34,776 nt of DNA. It comes from an uncultured Bacteroidota bacterium. Lineage in GTDB: Bacteria > Bacteroidota > Bacteroidia > Chitinophagales > Chitinophagaceae. Shown in pieces: positions 25,305-32,184 of the stretch. Positions within the stretch are counted from its first letter, which is position 1. Each line of letters opens with the position of its first letter. The position numbers and the translations under genes are program-made. The stretch spans positions 1 to 34,776 of the forward strand of contig CAIYKV010000119.1 of assembly GCA_903926855.1 (NCBI GenBank), read 5' to 3'. A model generated the notes under the pieces. That model worked only from the letters and a program-made list of their open reading frames with translations. It was not told the origin of the DNA and made no database searches.

Positions 25305-26501
25305 CTATTTACCCACCCCAAAAGCTTTCGCCAATTGCTCATCCAATTTTTTTCGATCATCCAATCCCTCACCATACCTGCCAATAATCTTACCAGATGC
25401 ATCTATTAGTAATGCGGTGGGTAATGAATGAATACCAAATCCATCACTGATATCTTTTGATCTGTCGTATTGACCATTGATGACCTGCAAGCCCCTTAAT
25501 ATATGTTTCCAGGGCAATCCATCATGCGATACTGCATTTTTCCAGGCATCATGATCCCTGTCATCATCCGAAATCCCAATAATCTCAAACCCCTTATCAT
25601 GATACAAAGCATATAATTCCTTCAAATGCGGATTCCCCTTTCTACAAGGTACACACCAACTGGCCCAGAAATCAAGTAACACATATTTTCCCTGAAACAT
25701 GGAAAGCGTTAATTCTTTGCCATTGATATCCGTAGTCTTAAAATCCTTAGCCATACTTCCCGGGTTGCCGGCCGCCAGTTTCCGGATCTCTTCCCCGATT
25801 TCTTTACCCGCCGGGGTTGACTGTATGGATGTTCCGAGGCGTCCATAAAATAATTGTAATGAGTCCAATGGCAATCTCGATACCTGAAATCTTAACTCAT
25901 AAGCAGTAATAAAGGATCCTGGGTTTTGCGCAAAAAATGCATAATCAATCTTAGCCATCCTTTCTGTATAAGGATCAAAGCTGTCATGCATATCATTTAG
26001 TGCATTCTTAAAAGAATCCAGGTAATTTTCCGGCATCCTTTTTTTCACTGAATTTCTGTATTCCTCGCTCTTCTCACTATATAATTTTGACAGGGGTTCC
26101 ATCTCCTTGATCACCGGCTCTTTCAGTTTATTCAATTTCTCATATTCAGCTTGGGTTTGAGAACCCCTAACCCGGTTACTCTTAAAATCATTATACGACA
26201 GTTGTATACCCATATCCTTTGGTTCCAGAAAAAAATTGGTGCTGTTTTGTTGGTTACTTTTTTCTTCTTTCAACATCAGATAGGCCATGGTAGGTCCGTT
26301 AATCTGTCCTGTAAACCGGAACTGACCATTTTCCAGCCTACTACTATCTCTTACCCGCTCATTATGAATATCGCTATAATATAAATAGAGAAGTCCATTC
26401 TCTTTTCCGGCAAGGCTTCCCTCTAACCTGAATTCATTCGTCTGAGCCTTACTGATCAAGAGCCCAAAACATCCCACCACTAAAAGAATCGTATTTTTCA
26501 T
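25305..26501 (-). CDS. TlpA-like thioredoxin-fold protein with DUF4369 domain
   Basis: 398 residues. Signal peptide at 1-20 (ILLVVGCFGLLISKAQ), then an N-terminal DUF4369 beta-sandwich (about 22-115; FRLEGSLAGKENGLLYLYY), a helical middle part with a charged stretch, and a C-terminal TlpA/ResA thioredoxin domain (about 250-395) with the redox site WASWCVPCRK (C283, C286) and the cis-Pro region SLPTALLID. It is an exported disulfide oxidoreductase, likely reducing or isomerising disulfides in the periplasm; the specific client is unknown. This domain pair is common and multi-copy in Bacteroidota. It is divergent from the small gene at 26690. Confidence 0.92.
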   Translation of the reverse strand: MKNTILLVVGCFGLLISKAQTNEFRLEGSLAGKENGLLYLYYSDIHNERVRDSSRLENGQFRFTGQINGPTMAYLMLKEEKSNQQNSTNFFLEPKDMGIQLSYNDFKSNRVRGSQTQAEYEKLNKLKEPVIKEMEPLSKLYSEKSEEYRNSVKKRMPENYLDSFKNALNDMHDSFDPYTERMAKIDYAFFAQNPGSFITAYELRFQVSRLPLDSLQLFYGRLGTSIQSTPAGKEIGEEIRKLAAGNPGSMAKDFKTTDINGKELTLSMFQGKYVLLDFWASWCVPCRKGNPHLKELYALYHDKGFEIIGISDDDRDHDAWKNAVSHDGLPWKHILRGLQVINGQYDRSKDISDGFGIHSLPTALLIDASGKIIGRYGEGLDDRKKLDEQLAKAFGVGK

Positions 26502-26689
26502 TCTAAACAGGAATTTTATAAGTGTAGCGCTTTGCGAAACCCCTTTTACTCATTTCTCTGCGGTAAAAACCAAAATCAAAGGGTATCCGCGAATCACCTG
26601 TTTTAAAAGTAAACAAATTCTCTTAGCAATTATATCCTCCTTTTTTTCCCAACTCCCCTTTCAATCAGTAACTTTCGGAAAATATTTTT

Positions 26690-26992
26690 ATGGCCGATTA
26701 CGATAACCTGGTAGAAGCCCTTGCTGATTTGAAATCCAAAGGTTTTACCACCGATTTTAACCTGTTATTTGATAATATCCAATGCAGCAAAACCGGTTCC
26801 AGCTTCTCCCCCTCTCAATTTGAGATTCTCGAACACCATCGCTTTGAAGCCAATACCAATCCCGATGATTCGAGTGTATTATATGTTATTGCTTCTCTCG
26901 ATGGAAAAATGAAAGGCGTACTCATCAGTGCCTATGGAGTTTACGGCGAAGCCATCAGCGATGAAATGATACAGAAACTAAAAGTTCACTAG
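26690..26992 (+). CDS. Small conserved protein, often mislabelled phosphoribosylpyrophosphate synthetase
   Basis: 100 residues, cytosolic. From memory this matches a Bacteroidota family whose members begin YDNLVEALADLKSKG(F/Y)T and end with LISAYGVYGE-ISDEM-QKL. Database entries often name it phosphoribosylpyrophosphate synthetase, but at 100 residues with no PRPP loop or ATP-binding motif it cannot be that enzyme. It appears to be an alpha-beta single domain: helix DNLVEALADLKSK, then a strand-rich middle with RFEANTNPDDSSVLYVIASL. Function unknown. The start at 26690 follows a -7-like TAACTTTC (26669-26676). A 41-base gap separates it from the asparaginase-type gene; one transcript is possible. 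Confidence 0.8.
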   Translation: MADYDNLVEALADLKSKGFTTDFNLLFDNIQCSKTGSSFSPSQFEILEHHRFEANTNPDDSSVLYVIASLDGKMKGVLISAYGVYGEAISDEMIQKLKVH

Positions 26993-27033
26993 CTCGGAAT
27001 GATGACTACTCTCCCACTACTAAATCAATATTT

Positions 27034-28053
27034 ATGCTTGACAGACGTCGTTTTCTCGGGCTTGGCTCACTAGGCCTGGGTGCTTTTTCTTTTTCCGGTT
27101 TCCGAACCGCTCCAGATACCCGCAAACCCATAGTGATTTCTACATGGAATGAGGGAATTCATGCCAACAAAGCTGCCTGGAATGTATTGGGCAAAGGCGG
27201 ACGATCCCTGGATGCCGTGGAACAGGGCGTAATGGTTACAGAAGCTTCTCAAAACTGTTGTGTAGGACTGGGCGCTAATCCAGACAGGGATGGATATGTT
27301 ACCCTGGATGCCTGTATCATGGATGAATATGCCAATTGTGGTAGTGTGGCATTCCTGGAACGCATCAAACACCCGATTTCTGTTGCCAGAAGGGTTATGG
27401 AGAAAACACCCCATGTAATGCTGGTAGGTTCTGGAGCCCAACAATTTGCTGTTGAAGAAGGCTTTCCGCTGGAACCCGCCAAATTATCGGATGATGCAGA
27501 AAGAAGTTATCGTAACTGGCTAAAGAAAAGCGAATACAAACCTGTTGTTAATATTGAAAATGGACAAAAACAAACCGCCTACGCTCCAGTCAAACTGGAA
27601 AACGGTAACTGGAACCATGATACCATTGGTATGGTTGCTATGGATGCGGCAGGCAATCTTAGCGGCAGTTGCACTACCAGCGGTATGGGTTTTAAAATGC
27701 GGGGAAGACTGGGCGACTCACCCATTATAGGGGCGGGTTTATTTGTCGATAATGAAATAGGTGCGGCAACAGCAACCGGTCAGGGTGAAGATGTGATTCG
27801 GATCTGTGGTTCCCATTTGGTAGTGGAACTGATGCGCCAGGGACTAAACCCGGAACAGGCATGTAAAAAAGCCGTAGAAAGAATCATCAAAGTAAAAGGG
27901 ATTGCCAAATCAAAAGAGATACAGGTAGGATTTATTGCCATTAATAAGCAGGGAGAATATGGAGGATATTGTATCCAAAAAGGTTTCAATTTTGCCGTTT
28001 GCTATGCAGATGATCAGAACTTTATGGTGGATGGAAAGTATATTTTATCGTAA
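27034..28053 (+). CDS. Glycosylasparaginase / N4-(beta-N-acetylglucosaminyl)-L-asparaginase
   Basis: 339 residues. An N-terminal nucleophile hydrolase that cleaves the GlcNAc-asparagine bond of N-glycans after autoproteolysis. It is close to the well-studied Elizabethkingia meningoseptica enzyme by eye: STWNEGIHANKAAWNVLGKG, CIMDEYANCGSVAFLERIKH, HVMLVGSGAQQFAVEEGF, NHDTIGMVAMDAAGNLSGSC, GRLGDSPIIGAGLFVDNE, ATATGQGEDVIR. The expected autocleavage is before T197 in the HDT motif. The N-terminus has a twin-arginine-like pattern, DRRRFLGLGSLGLG, so export through Tat to the periplasm is likely. Compared with the E. meningoseptica enzyme there is an insertion of about 16 residues just before the cleavage site. 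The alternative is an isoaspartyl peptidase role. Confidence 0.92.
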   Translation: MLDRRRFLGLGSLGLGAFSFSGFRTAPDTRKPIVISTWNEGIHANKAAWNVLGKGGRSLDAVEQGVMVTEASQNCCVGLGANPDRDGYVTLDACIMDEYANCGSVAFLERIKHPISVARRVMEKTPHVMLVGSGAQQFAVEEGFPLEPAKLSDDAERSYRNWLKKSEYKPVVNIENGQKQTAYAPVKLENGNWNHDTIGMVAMDAAGNLSGSCTTSGMGFKMRGRLGDSPIIGAGLFVDNEIGAATATGQGEDVIRICGSHLVVELMRQGLNPEQACKKAVERIIKVKGIAKSKEIQVGFIAINKQGEYGGYCIQKGFNFAVCYADDQNFMVDGKYILS

Positions 28054-28101
28054 ACAACTATTGGTAAATAGCAATTAACTATTTTTTTTGAAAGAAATGC
28101 C

Positions 28102-28842
28102 ATGCTCCAATCCCACTTATTAGAAATTGCTGTTTTCAATATTGCTTCTGCTTTGCAGGCAATAGAAGCGGGTGCGGATAGACTCGAGTTATGCGAAAAT
28201 CCTTCAGATGGGGGCACAACGCCTTCTTATGGAACTTTGAAAACAGTTAGGGAAAAAGTGTCTATTCCGGTGTTCCCGATCATTCGTCCCCATGGAGGTG
28301 ATTTCTTATATGGCGATGAAGAATTTGAAGTGATGAAGCAGGATATACGGGTTTGTAAGGACCTGCAATTTGAAGGGGTAGTTACCGGTTTATTAACCAT
28401 TGATGGGAATATAGATACGGCCCGCACACAAAGACTGGTAGAACTTGCCTGGCCCATGGAATTGACTTTCCATCGGGCATTTGATCGGGCAAAAAATCCC
28501 TTACAGGCATTAGAAGATATTATCTCCTGTGGTTGTAACCGGATACTCACCAGCGGGCAAGTGCCTAAAGCCCCGGATGGAAAAGAACTGATCAAAGAAT
28601 TGGTTGAGAAAGCCGGAGAAAGAATCATCATTCTTCCGGGAAGCGGTATCCGCGCAGATAATATTCGGGAACTGGCTAAATATACTCGTGCCAAAGAGTT
28701 CCATTCTTCAGCCAGAAAATCGATCCCATCTGCCATGCAGTTTCAGTCGGACTCAATGCATGAACAATTGGAAAATATTACGGTAGATGCACAGGAGATT
28801 CAAAGCATGAAACAGGCATTGATCAGTTTAGCAGTATCCTGA
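28102..28842 (+). CDS. cutC: Copper homeostasis protein CutC
   Basis: 246 residues, standard CutC length (E. coli 248), a TIM-barrel protein. Family blocks are LEIAVFNIASALQAIEAGAD, RLELCENPSDGGTTPSYG, PVFPIIRPHGGDFLY, FEGVVTGLLTIDGNID, MELTFHRAFDRAKNPLQALE, RILTSGQVPKAPDG and ERIIILPGSGIRADNI, ending in the EFHSSAR motif. CutC was named from copper-sensitive mutants in E. coli, but a direct role in copper handling is disputed, and an enzymatic function is likely given the barrel. No copper genes are near. It overlaps the next gene by one base (TGATG). Confidence 0.93.
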   Translation: MLQSHLLEIAVFNIASALQAIEAGADRLELCENPSDGGTTPSYGTLKTVREKVSIPVFPIIRPHGGDFLYGDEEFEVMKQDIRVCKDLQFEGVVTGLLTIDGNIDTARTQRLVELAWPMELTFHRAFDRAKNPLQALEDIISCGCNRILTSGQVPKAPDGKELIKELVEKAGERIIILPGSGIRADNIRELAKYTRAKEFHSSARKSIPSAMQFQSDSMHEQLENITVDAQEIQSMKQALISLAVS

Positions 28843-29363
28843 TGAATGTAGAACAGGAAATATTAAAAGAACATTCCAAAAAACAGGCAATGAAGATTGC
28901 CCTGTATGCCTGCAGTTCTAAGAAGAATTTTAAAGAACTGATGCATTGTTTTATGACGGGAGAATACCGGCTATCACAAAGAGCCGCCTGGAGTGTGAGT
29001 TGGGCGGCAAGAACCAAACCGGAAATGATCAAACCTTATATCAAAGACCTGGTTGCCCAATTACCCCGAAAAGATGTACACCCATCTGTAATCCGGAATT
29101 CTGTCAGAATACTCGAAACACTTACCATTCCTGAGGAATTACAGGGAGAAGTGATGAATGAATGTTTCTCTTTTATCGAAAACCCGGCTACACCAGTTGC
29201 CATAAAAGCATTCTCTTTAACCACATTGTATCATCTTGGAAAAGCTTACCCTGAAATTCTGCCTGAATTAAAACTGATTATTGAAGAAAGATGGGATACA
29301 GAAACCGCCGCTTTCAGAAGCAGGGGTAAAAAAATATTGCAGGCAATAGCAAGATCTGTATAG
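28842..29363 (+). CDS. HEAT-like repeat protein of unknown function
   Basis: 173 residues, cytosolic, all helical by appearance. Paired helices of HEAT/ARM type are suggested by LSQRAAWSVSWAARTKPEMI, HPSVIRNSVRILETLTIPEE and PVAIKAFSLTTLYHLGKAYP, each followed by a proline-containing turn. It carries no catalytic motif I recognise. The start overlaps the cutC stop (TGATG), implying translational coupling; the link to CutC is inference. Followed by an AT-rich hairpin at 29457 facing the convergent serA gene. Confidence 0.75.
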   Translation: MNVEQEILKEHSKKQAMKIALYACSSKKNFKELMHCFMTGEYRLSQRAAWSVSWAARTKPEMIKPYIKDLVAQLPRKDVHPSVIRNSVRILETLTIPEELQGEVMNECFSFIENPATPVAIKAFSLTTLYHLGKAYPEILPELKLIIEERWDTETAAFRSRGKKILQAIARSV

Positions 29364-29456
29364 CCTATTAAAATATTTGTAAACACTTTAGAGGCTTTTT
29401 GAATTGGTCAAAATCGTTCTTTGTTTTAAAAAATGAATTTCAATTAACTACTCTAA

Positions 29457-29475
29457 TTATTTGAAAATCAAATAA
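29457..29475. terminator. AT-rich hairpin between convergent genes
   Basis: TTATTTGA (29457-29464) and TCAAATAA (29468-29475) are perfect complements around AAA. It lies between the HEAT-like gene and the end of serA and may act as a weak bidirectional terminator; the low G/C content limits confidence. Confidence 0.35.
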
Positions 29476-29495
29476 ATTATTATATTATCGCTGCC

Positions 29496-30734
29496 TTAAT
29501 ATAATAACCGCACTTTTATTGTTGCTTTCACTTTCTTTAATAAAGCCAATGCCTGGTTGGAGAGTTTTTTATCAATATCCAATACTACATATCCAATGGC
29601 ATCATTGGTTTTTAAATACTGTCCAACAATATTGATATTGTTTTTGGATAAAGCGGTATTGATAGCACTTAATACGCCGGGCACATTATGGTGAATATGT
29701 AAGATCCGGTGCGCATTTTCAACCGGAGGTAAGCCGATGGCGGGAATGGTATGAGAGCCATTGGTAATTCCTCTTTCCAGATACTGGAACAGTTTTATAC
29801 TAACATCTTCCCCGATATTCTGTTGTGCTTCCTCGGTTGAACCACCAATATGCGGGGTGAGGATCACATTTGACAACCCCTGTAACGGTGTTTCAAAACG
29901 GTCCCCGTTCTTTTCTGGCTCCCATGGATATACATCTATCGCAGCGCCTCCAATCAATCCTTCTTTAAGAGATGAGGCCAATGCTTTTAATTCAACCACT
30001 TCACCCCTTGCATAATTGATCAATATGGCGCCTTTCTTACAGAATTTCAGGTTGGCTTTATTGATCAGGTTACGGGTTTGTTCGGTTTCGGGAACATGTA
30101 AGGATATAATATCCGCCGTAGACATAAGTTCTTTCAGGTTTCTGGCACTCGAAGCATTACCTAATGGCAACTTGGTTTCCGTATCATAGAAGATCACTTT
30201 CATGCCCAATCCTTCTGCCAATACACTTAATTGAGACCCTATATTACCGTATCCGATGATACCCAAAATTTTGCCTCTCAATTCATAACTACCCTTTGCT
30301 TCCTTCATCCAGATACCTTCGTGCGCCGCTTTGTTTTTATCCGGTATTCTTCTGATCAACATAATCGAGGCCCCAATTACCAATTCTGCCACACTGCGTG
30401 TATTGCTATAAGGTGCATTAAAAACAACAATACCGGCCTCAGTAGCCGCTTTCAGATCAACCTGGTTTACACCTATACAAAAACATCCGATTGCCTGCAA
30501 TTTGGTAGCAGCAGCCAATACTTTTGCAGAAATATGTGATTTGGAACGTATGCCTAATAAATGAACATCTTTGATCTCTCGTATCAACTCCTCTTCGCTT
30601 AATGCGCCACCCAATCGCTTCACATTGGTGTACCCATTTTTTTTAAATTGTTCTACCGCTTTTTCACTGATATTCTCCAAAAAAAGAATATTGATCCTTT
30701 CTTTGGGATAGCTGGTATTTGCCTGCTTATTCAT
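29496..30734 (-). CDS. serA: D-3-phosphoglycerate dehydrogenase
   Basis: 412 residues, the E. coli-type SerA (410). It oxidises 3-phosphoglycerate to 3-phosphohydroxypyruvate, the first step of serine synthesis. The substrate domain opens with INILFLENISEKAVEQFKK; the NAD Rossmann motif is LGIIGYGNIGSQLSVLAEGL followed by the Asp of VIFYDTE; the catalytic Arg-Glu-His set is seen in LINYARGEVVE, IDVYPWEPE and VILTPHIGGSTEEAQ. A C-terminal ACT domain (about 340-412, HHNVPGVLSAINTALSKNNI) suggests feedback inhibition by serine. It is monocistronic on the minus strand and divergent from a serine-hydrolase gene. A -7-like TAATTTCG lies 5 bases before its ATG. Confidence 0.96.
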   Translation of the reverse strand: MNKQANTSYPKERINILFLENISEKAVEQFKKNGYTNVKRLGGALSEEELIREIKDVHLLGIRSKSHISAKVLAAATKLQAIGCFCIGVNQVDLKAATEAGIVVFNAPYSNTRSVAELVIGASIMLIRRIPDKNKAAHEGIWMKEAKGSYELRGKILGIIGYGNIGSQLSVLAEGLGMKVIFYDTETKLPLGNASSARNLKELMSTADIISLHVPETEQTRNLINKANLKFCKKGAILINYARGEVVELKALASSLKEGLIGGAAIDVYPWEPEKNGDRFETPLQGLSNVILTPHIGGSTEEAQQNIGEDVSIKLFQYLERGITNGSHTIPAIGLPPVENAHRILHIHHNVPGVLSAINTALSKNNINIVGQYLKTNDAIGYVVLDIDKKLSNQALALLKKVKATIKVRLLY

Positions 30735-30739
30735 ATCTG

Positions 30740-30747
30740 CGAAATTA
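30740..30747 (-). promoter_or_regulatory. Candidate -7 element of serA
   Basis: TAATTTCG on the minus strand (7 of 8 to TAnnTTTG), five bases from the serA ATG. No clear -33 element. It belongs to a group of three such start-adjacent boxes. Confidence 0.35.
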
Positions 30748-30791
30748 AATGTTATTTGTATTCACACCTCACCGATAGTTTTCCACTAAGG

Positions 30792-30822
30792 TTGGCCGCA
30801 CTGGTTACTCAGTCTATATTTG
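30792..30822 (+). promoter_or_regulatory. Promoter of the beta-lactamase-fold hydrolase gene
   Basis: TTG at 30792-30794 and TATATTTG at 30815-30822 with 20 bases between. It fits the Bacteroidota pattern closely. The expected start of the message is near 30828, which rules out a translation start at 30820 and supports the ATG at 30847. Confidence 0.7.
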
Positions 30823-30846
30823 CTGCTTTCGCTTAAACCAGCTATA

Positions 30847-32082
30847 ATGTTCAGATCGATGATAATTCCCCTTCTCACCCTTCTTTTTATTGCCTGCGGT
30901 TCCAATCCGCCTGCCAATAAAAAGGATACGGCCAATCCGATTACCAGGGAGCCGCATTTTTCTCCACTCAGCAAAAAGCAGAAGGATTATTATGCCAATG
31001 CCATTACACCCTTATATCAATCCCTATTATTAAAATCCGGTTTTAATGGCAGTATTCTATTGGCAAAGAACGGAGAGATTGTTTTTGAGGATTACCATGG
31101 TCTGATCAATTTTAAAACCAAAGAACATATCAGTCCGGTTACCCCCTTTCACCTGGCTTCTATATCTAAAACATTTACCGCAACCGTTATCCTCCGTCTG
31201 ATGGAAGAGGGAAAACTTAGTCTCTCGGACGGTATTGAAAAATACCTGCCCGGTTTTCCTTATCCGAATATTACCATTAAGGACCTGTTATCACATAGAA
31301 GCGGTCTGCCCAAATACGACCATTTCATGTCCGGCACACATACTGAAATTATTTCAGTAAAGAATAAAAAAGGGAAACTGGTAAAAAGATCGGTTACGGT
31401 AAAGGATAAAATTCAATTTACCGGGCTGGCTACCAATGAGGATGTATTGCAATATATGATCAAAAACCATCCTGCTCCTGAAGCCTTACCCAATCACAAG
31501 TATAATTATTGTAACACCAATTATGCCATGCTGGCCCTGATCATTGAAAAGATCACACATATACCCTATCCTCAGTATATGAAGGACAGTCTGTTTACCC
31601 CATTGGGAATGCATAATTCCTATGTATTCAGCATAAAAGATACGGGCAGGTATGTGCCTTCCTATAACTATAATAATGCCCCTTTTCGTCTCGAAAAACT
31701 GGATTGTGTATATGGTGATAAAAATGTGTACAGTACGGTTCGTGACCTCTTGCAATGGGATAAAGCCCTGTACCTGGGCAGTTTTGTAGGCACCCGTACC
31801 ATGGAAATGGCCTATCAGCCCTATAGCAATGAGAAAAAAGGGAATAAAAACTATGGATTGGGCTGGCATTTATTGATCAAATCGCCCGATCCCACCATTA
31901 TCTACCACAATGGCTGGTGGCATGGGAACAATACGGTTTTTAAAAGACTGGTCAGCGATAGCGCAACAGTAATCATACTGGGAAATAAATTCAACCGGGG
32001 CATCTGGTCGGCAGGCAAAATGAGTTCTGTATTTACCGGCAGGGCAGATACCACCCATTTGGATGAATACCCGGAAAAATAA
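30847..32082 (+). CDS. Serine hydrolase of the beta-lactamase/class C PBP fold, lipoprotein
   Basis: 411 residues from the ATG at 30847 (the frame opens at 30820, inside the promoter). A lipoprotein signal is present: SMIIPLLTLLFIACGS, lipobox Cys about residue 18. The mature protein is a serine beta-lactamase-like domain with the SxxK nucleophile motif SISK (S105-K108), the second motif YCN (221-223) and a third H-N-G in IIYHNGWWHGN. Also seen are the strand-pair GSILLAKNGEIVFEDYHG and the typical IKDLLSHRSGLPKYDHF. Such proteins are esterases, D-amino peptidases or carboxypeptidases as often as beta-lactamases; the substrate is unknown. It is divergent from serA and followed by hppA with 102 bases between. 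Confidence 0.9.
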   Translation: MFRSMIIPLLTLLFIACGSNPPANKKDTANPITREPHFSPLSKKQKDYYANAITPLYQSLLLKSGFNGSILLAKNGEIVFEDYHGLINFKTKEHISPVTPFHLASISKTFTATVILRLMEEGKLSLSDGIEKYLPGFPYPNITIKDLLSHRSGLPKYDHFMSGTHTEIISVKNKKGKLVKRSVTVKDKIQFTGLATNEDVLQYMIKNHPAPEALPNHKYNYCNTNYAMLALIIEKITHIPYPQYMKDSLFTPLGMHNSYVFSIKDTGRYVPSYNYNNAPFRLEKLDCVYGDKNVYSTVRDLLQWDKALYLGSFVGTRTMEMAYQPYSNEKKGNKNYGLGWHLLIKSPDPTIIYHNGWWHGNNTVFKRLVSDSATVIILGNKFNRGIWSAGKMSSVFTGRADTTHLDEYPEK

Positions 32083-32138
32083 TAGAGTATATTACCTTAC
32101 TCTGCCAAACCTTAGGTAAGGATTTTCGACATTTCCCC

Positions 32139-32146
32139 TATTTTTG
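32139..32146 (+). promoter_or_regulatory. Candidate -7 element of hppA
   Basis: TATTTTTG fully matches TAnnTTTG and lies 38 bases before the hppA ATG. No good -33 TTTG was seen. Confidence 0.45.
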
Positions 32147-32184
32147 CAGACTTTTTATATAAACGATCAGATATACTACGCTTT

